Of a DNA stretch of 64,000 bases, positions 44,924-53,650 are shown in pieces. The notes under the pieces were generated by a model. It was not told where the DNA came from and searched no databases. It saw only the letters and a list, made by a program, of their open reading frames with translations. Position 1 is the stretch's first letter, and every line of letters begins with the position of its first letter. Made by a program: the position numbers and the translations under genes. Location of the stretch: assembly GCA_902628275.1 (NCBI GenBank), contig CACOMI010000001.1, positions 149,226-213,225 of the forward strand, written 5' to 3'. This DNA is from an uncultured Pelagibacteraceae bacterium (GTDB lineage Bacteria > Pseudomonadota > Alphaproteobacteria > Pelagibacterales > Pelagibacteraceae).

Positions 44924-45002
44924 AAATTTATTTCCCCTATTTAATTTTTTAATTAAGTTAAGCTTAAATTAAATAAATTAAAAAAAAATAATTATTTTAT
45001 AA

Positions 45003-45935
45003 TTAATTGTCTTTATAAAACGATTTACCCAGTGAACTTGGAGTACTTAACCTAATTTTTCTACTATCACGAGAAATTACAACTAATACTATTATTGTTA
45101 CAATATAAGGCAGGGCAGTTAAGAATTGAACAGGAATTCTCACACCTATCGCTTGCATATGAAATTGAATAATTGTTAATCCACCAAAAATCATTGCTCC
45201 GATTAAAATTTTAATTGGGTTCCATGTAGAAAAAACAACTAGTGCTAAAGCAATCCAACCTCTACCACCTGTCATATTTTCAATCCATTGTGGAGTATAG
45301 ATCATTGATAAATAAGCACCTGCAAGTCCACACATAGCGCCACCATATAGTATACAAGCGTAACGAACTAACTTTACGTTTATACCTTGGTTAGATGCAG
45401 ACTCTGGAGAGTCTCCTACAGCTCTCACAATTAATCCAATTTTTGTTTTTTTTAAAAAATAGCTTGTTGTAAAGGGCAAGGCAAAAGCAAAATAAAAAAC
45501 TACCGAATGTCCAAATAATATTGGACTTAAAAGTGGTATTGTGTCTTTTAAACTTTCAAATAGAACAGGAAATTCTTTTCCAGGAATACCAACAAAATTT
45601 TTTCCAATCATTGCAGAAATTCCTATTCCAAAAATAGTAAGAGCTAAACCAGTTGCTACATGATTTGTAATTAATGTTTGGGTAAGAAATGCAAAAATTG
45701 TTGAAATTAAAACACCTGCTAACATTGCCCCAAAAACTGCAATAATCAAACTTCCAGTAACAGTCATTAGTGCAAAGCCTGAAATAGCTCCAATGATCAT
45801 CATGCCTTCAACGCCGAGGTTTAGAACACCAGATCTTTCTGTAATAAGTTCCCCACAAGACGCTAAGATCAAAGGAACAGCAGAGGCCATGATTGATGCA
45901 ATTATCAGTCCAACAAAATTTATATCGATGATCAT
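45003..45935 (-). CDS. BMP-type ABC transporter permease (second subunit)
   Basis: The 310-residue permease has eight or more helices and the family motif LASCGELITERSGVLNLGVEGMM, followed by TGLALTIFGIGISAMIG and AVGDSPESASNQGINV, as in YufQ/NupQ-type subunits of nucleoside ABC importers. Together with the first permease it forms the membrane channel. It overlaps the upstream permease by four bases (ATGA). Confidence 0.9.
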   Translation of the reverse strand: MIIDINFVGLIIASIMASAVPLILASCGELITERSGVLNLGVEGMMIIGAISGFALMTVTGSLIIAVFGAMLAGVLISTIFAFLTQTLITNHVATGLALTIFGIGISAMIGKNFVGIPGKEFPVLFESLKDTIPLLSPILFGHSVVFYFAFALPFTTSYFLKKTKIGLIVRAVGDSPESASNQGINVKLVRYACILYGGAMCGLAGAYLSMIYTPQWIENMTGGRGWIALALVVFSTWNPIKILIGAMIFGGLTIIQFHMQAIGVRIPVQFLTALPYIVTIIVLVVISRDSRKIRLSTPSSLGKSFYKDN

Positions 45936-46996
45936 TTTTTTGAACCTATAAATTTAAATTTAAAAAAAAGTAGATAGTCTGAAGCAAGAAGAAAAAATAA
46001 AATCATTCCTTGAAAAACCTGGCCAGTATATTTTGGAATTTGCATAAATATTTGTGCTGTTTCGGCACCCAGATAAGTAATTGCAACAACTAGAGATGCA
46101 AAAATTATTCCAACAGGATGTAAACGGCCTAAAAACGCCACAATTATTGCAGTAAAACCATAATCTGGAGATACTTCTCTATGAAGCTGTCCGATAGGTC
46201 CGGTTATTTCACCAACTCCTGCTAAACCTGCACAAGCACCACTTATTAAAAAAACGAGGATAATCATTTTTTTACCTTTGTACCCAGCATATTTTGCTGT
46301 CTTTAAACTAAAACCTGAAACTTTCATTTGGAACCCCAAATACGTTTTATAAAAAATAAACCAACTGATAACTACTGCTGCTAAAGCTAGAAATATACCT
46401 GCATGAATTCTTAGTCCTTCAAATAATAAAGGAAGTCTTGCAGAGTCACTGAACTGTCTTGTTTCAGGAAAATTAAATCCTTCTGGATTACTCCAAGGAC
46501 CTACAACAAGATAATCCAAAATTAATTTTGAAACGTATACCAACATAAGACTTACTAAAATTTCATTTGTATTAAAGTAAGTTTTTAAAATTGCAGGTAT
46601 AGACGCATATAGCATACCACCAATTGCGCCAGCTAAAATAACTATTGGTAGAATATAAAATCCTTCTTGTTCATAAAATAATAATGCAACACCCCCTGAA
46701 ACAATGGCTCCAAAAGTTAATTGACCTTCTGCTCCAATATTCCAATTATTACTTTTAAAACAAAAAGATAAACCAATTGCTATTAAACAAAGTGGAGTGG
46801 CTTTTAATAGTAATTCACTGAATCCGTATTTATCTGCAATTGGAACTATGAAAAAAAACTTTAGGGCTTCAAAAGGTTTAAAACCCAGAATATAAAAAAT
46901 TAAACCTCCTGCTACCAAGGTTAAAAAAATTGCTAAAACAGGTGTAAGGAAAAATATAGCTCTTGAAGGTTCATCTCTTTTAACAATTTTAATCAA
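45932..46996 (-). CDS. BMP-type ABC transporter permease (first subunit)
   Basis: The 354-residue permease carries SFCFKSNNWNIGAEGQLTFGAI, FNTNEILVSLMLVYVS and VSGFSLKTAKYAGYKGKKMI, the YufP/NupP pattern. It has about ten hydrophobic segments. The start codon is TTG, overlapping the ATPase stop as TTGA, so translation is probably coupled. No in-frame ATG lies close by to replace it. Confidence 0.88.
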   Translation of the reverse strand: MIKIVKRDEPSRAIFFLTPVLAIFLTLVAGGLIFYILGFKPFEALKFFFIVPIADKYGFSELLLKATPLCLIAIGLSFCFKSNNWNIGAEGQLTFGAIVSGGVALLFYEQEGFYILPIVILAGAIGGMLYASIPAILKTYFNTNEILVSLMLVYVSKLILDYLVVGPWSNPEGFNFPETRQFSDSARLPLLFEGLRIHAGIFLALAAVVISWFIFYKTYLGFQMKVSGFSLKTAKYAGYKGKKMIILVFLISGACAGLAGVGEITGPIGQLHREVSPDYGFTAIIVAFLGRLHPVGIIFASLVVAITYLGAETAQIFMQIPKYTGQVFQGMILFFLLASDYLLFFKFKFIGSKK

Positions 46997-48483
46997 TTTC
47001 CTCCTCCCATTAGTATCCCAAGTTTTTCAGAGGTAACCTCATCAGCATCCATAATTTTTGATAATTTCCCCTTATGAATTACTGAAATTTTATCGCTCAA
47101 TTTTAATAACTCATCAGTATCTGTAGATATTAATATGATTGATTTATTTTGTTCATTAATTTTAATCAATGTTTCATGAATATAATTTATTGCTCCAACA
47201 TCTAGCCCCCAAGTTGGATTAAAACAAATTAATAAATCTGGAGAGGTGATTAATTCTCTTCCTATAATTAATTTCTGCAGATTACCTCCAGATAAAAATT
47301 GGCTTTTTAACTCTATGTTGTCTGTGTTAACATTAAAGTCCGAAATTATTTTTTTTGAATGCTCTTTAATTTTATTTTCATTGATTAACCCATTATTAAA
47401 AAAGTTTGAGGATTTATAATTATTTAGAGCTACATTTTCAAAAATTGCCATTTGTGGTATAGCAGCTTGCTCAAGTCTATCCTCTGGAGAAAAGGCCATC
47501 AAATATTCTCTTCTCTCTTGAGGATTTAAATCTCCAATATAATTTTTATTAAATTCTATAGAATTCTTATCTGATATTATTTCACCACTTAATACTTGAA
47601 ATAATTCACTTTGGCCGTTTCCTGATATACCAGCAATTCCCAAACATTCGCCTCGATTAACAGAAAAATTAATATCACTCAAATTTGTTTCAAATGGATC
47701 TTCGCTTATAAAATTAAGATTTGTAATATTTATTAATTTATCTGATGAATTTTTCTCTTTTTTTTTCTTGATATTTTTTAAGTTTTGACCCACCATTTTG
47801 TTAGCAAGTGTTTCAATATTTTCATTCTTTATTTCACTTACAGAAACCAGCTTTCCTCTCCTCATTACAGCAACTTCATCGCAAAGCTCCATAACTTCCT
47901 TAAGTTTATGAGTAATATAAATAATTAAAATCCCTTCTTCTGAAAATTTTTTCAAAGATAGAAATAATTCACTTGTTTCTTGCTCTGTTAATACAGATGT
48001 TGGTTCATCCATAATTAAAACTTTTGGACTCCTTATTAGACATCTAATTATCTCTACTTTCTGTTTTTGACCTGCCGAAAGATTTAAAACAGGTATATCA
48101 AGATCAATTGAAAAATTGTATTTACTCATAATTGAGTCAATTTTTTCTCTTAAACCTTCTCTTTGTTCGTCTGAGTCTATTATTAAGTTTTCAAATACAG
48201 ACAAAGTTTCGAAAAGGTTAAAATGCTGGAAGACCATCCCAATATCATTTTTTTTTGCATCTAATGGTGAATTAAGCTTTAGATTATTTTCATTTAAATA
48301 AATTTTACCTTCGTCAGGTATGATGACGCCTGATAGAATTTTAACCAGGGTTGATTTACCAGCACCATTTTCACCAAGAAGAGCATAAATTTTGCCACTA
48401 TTAAATTCGAGTGACACATTATCGTTTGCAACACATCCAGGATATATTTTGGTTACATTTGAAATTTTAAGATTTGTATTCAT
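46993..48483 (-). CDS. Sugar/nucleoside-type ABC transporter ATPase with two nucleotide-binding domains
   Basis: The 496-residue protein has two fused ABC domains. The first is complete: Walker A LLGENGAGKSTL, Q-loop FQHFNLFETLSVFEN, signature LSAGQKQKVEI, Walker B VLIMDEPTSVL. The second has a degenerate Walker A (IAGISGNGQSEL), signature LSGGNLQKLIIGREL and a Walker B region LLICFNPTWGLDVG. This fusion and degeneracy are usual for the RbsA/YufO group paired with BMP receptors. It powers nucleoside uptake and starts three bases after the deaminase gene. Confidence 0.92.
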   Translation of the reverse strand: MNTNLKISNVTKIYPGCVANDNVSLEFNSGKIYALLGENGAGKSTLVKILSGVIIPDEGKIYLNENNLKLNSPLDAKKNDIGMVFQHFNLFETLSVFENLIIDSDEQREGLREKIDSIMSKYNFSIDLDIPVLNLSAGQKQKVEIIRCLIRSPKVLIMDEPTSVLTEQETSELFLSLKKFSEEGILIIYITHKLKEVMELCDEVAVMRRGKLVSVSEIKNENIETLANKMVGQNLKNIKKKKEKNSSDKLINITNLNFISEDPFETNLSDINFSVNRGECLGIAGISGNGQSELFQVLSGEIISDKNSIEFNKNYIGDLNPQERREYLMAFSPEDRLEQAAIPQMAIFENVALNNYKSSNFFNNGLINENKIKEHSKKIISDFNVNTDNIELKSQFLSGGNLQKLIIGRELITSPDLLICFNPTWGLDVGAINYIHETLIKINEQNKSIILISTDTDELLKLSDKISVIHKGKLSKIMDADEVTSEKLGILMGGGN

Positions 48484-48486
48484 TGA

Positions 48487-49077
48487 TTAATTTAATGGTA
48501 TAGAATTTCCATCTTTATTTTCCTGATATTGATTTGATAAAGTTTGATATTTTTTTTTAATTTCATTTAATTGACTCAATTTTTTTTCTTTTTCTAATTG
48601 AGGTAAATTTTCAATAAGTAAATTTATATTTTGACTTTTCCAATAATAATTTTCTTTATTATATTCTCCATCATTAATTTTAAATACTTCCTTCAATATA
48701 TTTAAATCATGTGGAATATTAAAATCATCATTTGTGGCTGCATATGGAAACAGATAATAAAAATTATCAAATCCAGAAAAAGTAATTGCACTTAAGCACA
48801 TGCTACAAGGTTCATGTGAACTTAAAAATATACAATCTTTTTCATTGGGTCTCGTTTTTGCCTCTAATTCATAAAACTTTTTAAGAGCATGCATCTCACC
48901 ATGCCATAATGGATTTTCTATTTCATTATTTGTTTCGGCAATTACAAGTGACAAATCTTTCTTTTTAATTATGGCAGCCCCAAATATTTTACTACCTTTA
49001 GCAACACCACTCTCTGTTAGAGGTAAAACTTCCTTTAAAAATATATTTAGTATCTTTTCTAAGGCTTTTTCATTCAT
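48487..49077 (-). CDS. CDA-fold nucleobase/nucleoside deaminase of unknown specificity
   Basis: The 196-residue zinc deaminase has WHGEMHALKKFYEL and SSHEPCSMCLSAITFSGFDNFYYLFPYAAT. It differs clearly from the guaD in this island: a longer C-terminal tail rich in lysine and asparagine, and a different region after the zinc site. As first gene of the purine ABC importer operon it probably acts on an imported base or nucleoside. Whether that is guanine, adenine, cytosine or a modified base is not decidable. The ATG at 49077 is preferred over a TTG at 49089. Confidence 0.8.
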   Translation of the reverse strand: MNEKALEKILNIFLKEVLPLTESGVAKGSKIFGAAIIKKKDLSLVIAETNNEIENPLWHGEMHALKKFYELEAKTRPNEKDCIFLSSHEPCSMCLSAITFSGFDNFYYLFPYAATNDDFNIPHDLNILKEVFKINDGEYNKENYYWKSQNINLLIENLPQLEKEKKLSQLNEIKKKYQTLSNQYQENKDGNSIPLN

Positions 49078-49202
49078 ATGCTTGAACAATCAAATAAAGA
49101 ACACAATTGTTACTATAATTAAACTTAAAAGTAATAATAAATAAATTATTTATACAACTTTAAAGTTAATAATTTATTAAGAAAAAATGTTTGTTTAAAC
49201 TT

Positions 49203-49508
49203 ATGTTAAAATTTAAATCAGCTATAAGTCTTATAATAGTCTTAATTTTTTTATCAGGATGCCAAACAGTTAAAGAAAAAACTGATGCTATTGTAGAAAA
49301 AGAAAACGAAAAATTAAGTAAATTTCTTGGTAAATCTGCTAGTGAACTTCAAATGGAGCTTGGAAAGCCAGACGAAGATTTCAAAAATGCTAAAGGAAAT
49401 TTTGAGCTAGTTTATAATAGTAAAAAATACCTTGTACCTTGTGAACGAAGATTTGAAATTAATTCGGAAAATATAGTTATAGGCTTTGTATCTAACGGTT
49501 GTTTTTAA
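49203..49508 (+). CDS. Small lipoprotein of unknown function
   Basis: The 101-residue protein (ATG 49203; an in-frame TTG lies four codons earlier) has a lipoprotein signal ending LIFLSGCQTV. The mature part reads KLSKFLGKSASELQMELGKPDED, then YNSKKYLVPCERRFEINSENIVIGFVSNGCF. The pattern of a short helix, a GxPD-like turn, a beta-hairpin and a terminal GCF resembles small BamE-like or SmpA-like alphaproteobacterial lipoproteins, but I do not recognise the family. The paired cysteines could form a disulfide. It is between the deaminase and the NCS2 permease. Confidence 0.7.
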   Translation: MLKFKSAISLIIVLIFLSGCQTVKEKTDAIVEKENEKLSKFLGKSASELQMELGKPDEDFKNAKGNFELVYNSKKYLVPCERRFEINSENIVIGFVSNGCF

Positions 49509-49632
49509 AACTGATTGGTAGAATTGAATCTGCTCATTATAGGTTTTTTTATCACAATAAATTAAGTAATATTTGTTTCTAAATTATTTTTTATGTTAAT
49601 TCATGATCAATATTGTAACGTCATCTTAATAA

Positions 49633-49638
49633 GGAGGG
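49633..49638 (+). promoter_or_regulatory. Strong Shine-Dalgarno of the NCS2 permease gene
   Basis: AAGGAGGG lies five to six bases before the ATG at 49642, one of the strongest ribosome sites in the window. It fixes the start and suggests efficient translation of the permease. Confidence 0.7.
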
Positions 49639-49641
49639 TAA

Positions 49642-50964
49642 ATGGCTTCAAGAAAAACACAAATGGGCTCTACAAGCAGTCCAGACAATAAACTTCCATT
49701 AAATAAGTCCATACCTTTAGGAATTCAACATGTGCTTGCAATGTTTGCAGGCAATATAACTGTTCCTATTATTGTGGCTGGAGTTTTTGGTCAAACGCCT
49801 GAACAAAAAATATTTTTGATTCAAATGGCTTTGTTTGTAGCAGGAGTTGCAACAATCATTCAAACTGTTGGATATAAAGAGATTGGTGCAAGATTACCTA
49901 TTGTTCAAGGTACAAGTTTTGCATTTATACCAATCATGTTACCTTTTAAAGCAGCAGGATTAGGAGCAGTATTTACAGCAGCGTTCATTGGAGGAATTTT
50001 TCAAATTTTTATTGGAAAAGTTTTAAAACCAATAAGACATCTATTCCCACCATTAGTCACTGGTATAGTTGTGCTTATGATCGGATTTAGTTTGCTAAAA
50101 GTTGGTTTTATGTATGCTGGTGGAGGTGGATGGTTAATGAACAATAAACCTGAAATCTTTGCAAATGCAAATCACTTAACAGTTGCCGCTTCAGTCTTTA
50201 TAGTTGCTATCTTTTTTAATCTTAGAGGTAAAGGGATGGCTTCTGCAGCCTCAATTTTAATTGGAATAGTAGCTGGTTTCATAGTTGCAGCAGCATTAGG
50301 AATGGTTAACTATGGAAAAATTGCATCTGCAGCATGGTTTGCATTTCCAATGCCACTTCAATATGGAATTGATTTTGTACCTGGTGCAATAATTCTAATG
50401 TTATTTATGTCAGTTGTTACAACAATTGAAACAATTGGAGACATAAGTGCTACGACAATGGGTGGTGCTAAACGAGAAGCAACAGATAAAGAGATATCAG
50501 GTGGAATCATGGCAGATGGTGTCGGTACTGCATTTGGTGCAATATTTAATGCAATGCCAAATACATCTTATTCGCAAAATGCTGGACTAGTTGCGTTTAC
50601 AGGAGTTGTAAGTAGACACGTTGGAACTATAGCTGGAATAGTTTTAGTTCTAATGGGATTATTTCCAAAATTAGGTGGAATAATTGCTGCAATGCCAGAG
50701 TCAGTGATAGGTGGAGCAGCAATCATTATGTTTGGTATGATTGTAGCTGCTGGTATTAAATTAATTTCAAGGGCAGAAATGGATCAAAGAAATTTATTAA
50801 TCTTAGCTCTTTCTTTGTCTTTTGGAATTGGGATGTCATTGTTACCAGACTTTGTGAAAAATATTCCTGATTTTGGAATAAGTTTAAAACTACTGTTAAC
50901 AACTGGACTTATACCTGCTGGATTATTAGCATTTACTTTGAATGCTATAATGGCGAAAAAATAA
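49642..50964 (+). CDS. NCS2 family purine (xanthine/urate type) permease
   Basis: The 440-residue permease has the NCS2 opening GIQHVLAMFAGNITVPIIVAG, YKEIGARLPIVQGTSFAFIP, the helix-8 acidic VTTIETIGDISATT, and AMPNTSYSQNAGLVAFTGVVSR. The SQNAG motif (Q-N-x-G) is the type seen in xanthine/urate carriers, whereas uracil carriers have E-N-x-G. This favours purine uptake and fits the island. A perfect hairpin follows the stop. It is transcribed alone. Confidence 0.91.
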   Translation: MASRKTQMGSTSSPDNKLPLNKSIPLGIQHVLAMFAGNITVPIIVAGVFGQTPEQKIFLIQMALFVAGVATIIQTVGYKEIGARLPIVQGTSFAFIPIMLPFKAAGLGAVFTAAFIGGIFQIFIGKVLKPIRHLFPPLVTGIVVLMIGFSLLKVGFMYAGGGGWLMNNKPEIFANANHLTVAASVFIVAIFFNLRGKGMASAASILIGIVAGFIVAAALGMVNYGKIASAAWFAFPMPLQYGIDFVPGAIILMLFMSVVTTIETIGDISATTMGGAKREATDKEISGGIMADGVGTAFGAIFNAMPNTSYSQNAGLVAFTGVVSRHVGTIAGIVLVLMGLFPKLGGIIAAMPESVIGGAAIIMFGMIVAAGIKLISRAEMDQRNLLILALSLSFGIGMSLLPDFVKNIPDFGISLKLLLTTGLIPAGLLAFTLNAIMAKK

Positions 50965-50973
50965 TTAATTAAA

Positions 50974-50999
50974 ACTTGTGGGGAGAAATCCCCACAAGT
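50974..50999. terminator. Perfect ten-base-pair hairpin between the NCS2 and Hsp20 genes
   Basis: ACTTGTGGGG (50974-50983) pairs exactly with CCCCACAAGT (50990-50999) around a six-base loop. On the minus strand it is followed by TTTTAATTAATTATTTTTT, a fair terminator tail for the hsp20 transcript; on the plus strand no T-run follows. It separates two converging genes and likely stops both. Confidence 0.8.
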
Positions 51000-51011
51000 A
51001 AGGCATAAAAT

Positions 51012-51458
51012 TTATTTAATTTCAATAAGCTTCTTTTTTTTATGCTCTGGAATTATTCTTTCACAAGATATTGTTAAAAGACCGTCTTTAAGTTCAGCAC
51101 CATTAACTTTTACATCATCAGCAATAGTGAATGATCTTGCAAATTGCCTTTGAGAAATACCTTTATGAATTATTTCTCCATCAACATTATTATCTTCAGA
51201 TTTATTAACTTGTTTTGTTCTAACGGTTAATAAATTTTCTTCAAACTCAACCTCAACATCTTTTTTACTAAAACCAGCTAATGCTACTTCAATAGCATAA
51301 TTATCCTTACCAGTCTTTCGTATGTTATAAGGTGGGTAATTTGACTGCATTGTCAAATTTCCATTACCTAGCATATTTTCGAATTGATCAAACATGTCGT
51401 CGAAACCAATTGAAAAAGGTCTAAGTGAGTTAAATATAGATAGATCCTTACTTGTCAT
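51012..51458 (-). CDS. ibpA: Small heat-shock protein Hsp20 (IbpA family)
   Basis: The 148-residue protein has an N-terminal arm (FNSLRPFSIGFDDMFDQFENML), an alpha-crystallin domain from about 40 with YPPYNIRKTGKDNYAIEVALAGF, and a C-terminal GLLTISCER. It binds unfolding proteins as an oligomeric ATP-independent holdase. Class A alphaproteobacterial Hsp20 starts with a similar F-R-P-x-S-x-G-F-D motif. It has a sigma-32-like promoter and a ROSE-like leader, both strong heat-control signals. Confidence 0.95.
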   Translation of the reverse strand: MTSKDLSIFNSLRPFSIGFDDMFDQFENMLGNGNLTMQSNYPPYNIRKTGKDNYAIEVALAGFSKKDVEVEFEENLLTVRTKQVNKSEDNNVDGEIIHKGISQRQFARSFTIADDVKVNGAELKDGLLTISCERIIPEHKKKKLIEIK

Positions 51459-51514
51459 TAAATCCTCCTTTGTTAAGCAAGTTTATTTGTGCAAGCCCCA
51501 TTAGGCGACTTACT
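51459..51514 (-). ncRNA. ROSE-like RNA thermometer in the hsp20 leader
   Basis: Minus-strand leader: one hairpin AAGTCGCC-TAAT-GGGGCTT (51511-51493), then a hairpin in which CTTGCTT (51481-51475) faces the ribosome site AAGGAGG (51470-51464) across a four-base AACA loop, with one G opposite G. The UUGC-against-AGGAG pairing with a G-G opposition is the hallmark of ROSE elements, which melt on heating to expose the ribosome site of hsp20-type genes in alphaproteobacteria. The fold here is shorter than typical ROSE leaders with three or four hairpins. Confidence 0.7.
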
Positions 51515-51520
51515 CTATTT

Positions 51521-51548
51521 ATTTAGGAATTAATTAATTTTTTTCAAG
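51521..51548 (-). promoter_or_regulatory. Sigma-32 (RpoH) type promoter of hsp20
   Basis: CTTGAAA (51548-51542, minus strand), 14 bases, then CCTAAAT (51527-51521) match the alphaproteobacterial RpoH promoter form CTTGAA-N13..15-CCxxAT. The start would be near 51514, exactly at the beginning of the ROSE-like hairpins. Confidence 0.68.
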
Positions 51549-51560
51549 ATCGAAAATTTA

Positions 51561-53636
51561 CTAAATTTTTTTAGAAATTTTTAATGCAAATGCATAATCA
51601 ATAGCAATTTCTTCTATTGCGCCATCTCTTCCTGATTTTCCACCATGACCAGCATTCATTTCAGTTTTTAAAAGAAGTAAATTATTATCTGTTTTGTAGT
51701 CTCTAAGTTTTGCTGTGAACTTTGCAGGCTCATCAAATAAAACTCTATTATCACTTAAACTTGTTGTAATAAAAATATGTGGATAATCCATTTTTTTAAT
51801 ATTGTTATAAGGTGCATACGAAAAAATATAATCAAAGTGTTCTTTATTCTCTTTAGCATTTCCAAATTCGTCAAATTCTCCCACAGTGAGAGGTAAAGAA
51901 TGATCAAGATTTGTTGTTAAAGAATCTACAAAAGGAACAGCCATGATAATTCCTAAAAATAATTCTGGACATTGATTCACTACAGCTCCCATTAATAATC
52001 CTCCAGCTGATCCACCCATTCCAATTATATTTCCTTTTGAAGTATAATTCTTTTCGATCAAATATTTTGCAGCATATATATAATCTTCAAAAGTATTTTT
52101 TTTGTTTGTTAATTTTCCTTCTTTCCACCATTTCATACCTTTTTCCATTCCACCTCTGATATGAGCTGTGGCCCAAATTATATCTCTATTAATTAAACTT
52201 AATCTTGTAGAAGAAAAACTTGGGGACATAGAATTTCCATAAGATCCATATCCATATAACAATACATTTGCAGACCCATTAATTTTTGTTTTTTTGTGTC
52301 TTGTAATTGTTAATGGAACCATTCTCCCATCATGGGATTTAAACTCAAATCTCTCAACAATATAGTCATCTTTATTATGACCAGATGGAATTTCTTGTTC
52401 TTTAACAAGTTTTTTAGATTTATTTGATAGATTATATTTATATACTCTAGATGGTGTTTTAGGAGATGAGTATCCTAAGTAGACTTCGTCGGTATCTCTA
52501 TCTTTTTGAGTTAATGTAACTCCTGGTACATAAACTTTTTCATCAGAAAAAATTAATTCCTCTTCTAAATTTGTAGAAATATTTTTAACAAACAATTTAT
52601 CTAAAGCTCCAGATGTTTCACCTCGAATAATCCAATTTTTAAGAAATGTGGGTCCACCAATTAAAACCTCATCTTTAGCTGGTATGAATGTTTTCCAATC
52701 TTTTTTCTCTAAACTGTCACAAATATCTATTTTAAAGTCTTCAGCATTTTTATTTGTATGATTATAAAATTTGCCATCCCATGAACTTACAGAATAGAGA
52801 ACGCCCCTCTCTCTTTTAATAATAAGTTTGGGAAATGGATTTATCTCGTCTGATTTAAAATAATATTGCTCTGAAGTATTGTGATCAGAAGTATTTATAA
52901 AATAATATTTTTCATCTGAACTAATCCCAATACTAACTGTAAAAGCCTCACTTTTTTCCTCAAATATTAATTCATCTTTAGCATCAAAATTTCCAATTTT
53001 GTGTCTATAAATCTTTCTAGCTCTATGATTTTCATCTAGTTTTGAATAGAAAATATATTTATCATCCAAACTAAAAGTAATACCCCCAGAAGTTTCAGTA
53101 ATTTCTTTTGAAATTATTTTATTAGTTTTTATTTCTCTTATATAAATTGTATAATACTCAGATCCTTTAATATCTAATGAATATCCAAGATATTTATCAT
53201 TGTTACTGACTTCTAAATCTCCGACACCAAAATATTCTGTTCTAAGTTTTTCTTTTTCTTTATCACCATTCCAGATTTCTTCTATATTTTCTGAACCAAT
53301 TTTTTTTCTAAGTTTTATAGAGTAGTTTCCTTTAGCTGTAGTTTTTGTCCAATATTCATATGTATGATCTTTATACGGTAAAGACTCATCATCTAATTTT
53401 ATTCTACCTTTAATTTCATCAAATAATTTCTTTTGAATATCTCTTGTATCTTTTAAGTGATATTCGGTATAAGAATTTTCCTCTTCTAAATATTTTTTAA
53501 CTTCAGCATCTAGTTTTGATTTATCTTTAAGAACATCTAAAATATTTTTTTGATGTATCCAGCTATAATTATCTTCCCACTCTATGTTGTGACAAGATTT
53601 TATCTCTAGTTTTTTTTTTAGTTGTGGTATTTTCAT
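51561..53636 (-). CDS. ptrB: Oligopeptidase B (S9 prolyl oligopeptidase family)
   Basis: The 691-residue protein has an N-terminal seven-bladed propeller and a C-terminal alpha/beta hydrolase. The catalytic serine is in GMGGSAGGLLMGAVVNQ, the histidine in MNAGHGGKSGR, and the aspartate near TSLSDNRVLFDEP. YGYGSYGNSMSPSFSSTRLSL and HIRGGMEKG are typical of PtrB. It cleaves peptides after basic residues, in the cytoplasm since no signal peptide is seen. Its ATG is only 14 bases from that of the divergent J-domain gene. Confidence 0.93.
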   Translation of the reverse strand: MKIPQLKKKLEIKSCHNIEWEDNYSWIHQKNILDVLKDKSKLDAEVKKYLEEENSYTEYHLKDTRDIQKKLFDEIKGRIKLDDESLPYKDHTYEYWTKTTAKGNYSIKLRKKIGSENIEEIWNGDKEKEKLRTEYFGVGDLEVSNNDKYLGYSLDIKGSEYYTIYIREIKTNKIISKEITETSGGITFSLDDKYIFYSKLDENHRARKIYRHKIGNFDAKDELIFEEKSEAFTVSIGISSDEKYYFINTSDHNTSEQYYFKSDEINPFPKLIIKRERGVLYSVSSWDGKFYNHTNKNAEDFKIDICDSLEKKDWKTFIPAKDEVLIGGPTFLKNWIIRGETSGALDKLFVKNISTNLEEELIFSDEKVYVPGVTLTQKDRDTDEVYLGYSSPKTPSRVYKYNLSNKSKKLVKEQEIPSGHNKDDYIVERFEFKSHDGRMVPLTITRHKKTKINGSANVLLYGYGSYGNSMSPSFSSTRLSLINRDIIWATAHIRGGMEKGMKWWKEGKLTNKKNTFEDYIYAAKYLIEKNYTSKGNIIGMGGSAGGLLMGAVVNQCPELFLGIIMAVPFVDSLTTNLDHSLPLTVGEFDEFGNAKENKEHFDYIFSYAPYNNIKKMDYPHIFITTSLSDNRVLFDEPAKFTAKLRDYKTDNNLLLLKTEMNAGHGGKSGRDGAIEEIAIDYAFALKISKKI

Positions 53637-53650
53637 TTTATAGGAAATAT

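Noticed and set aside
49509-49641. Purine riboswitch or similar element before the NCS2 permease
   Set aside because: I looked for conserved aptamer cores and paired stems in these 132 bases and saw none; only the strong ribosome site is clear.
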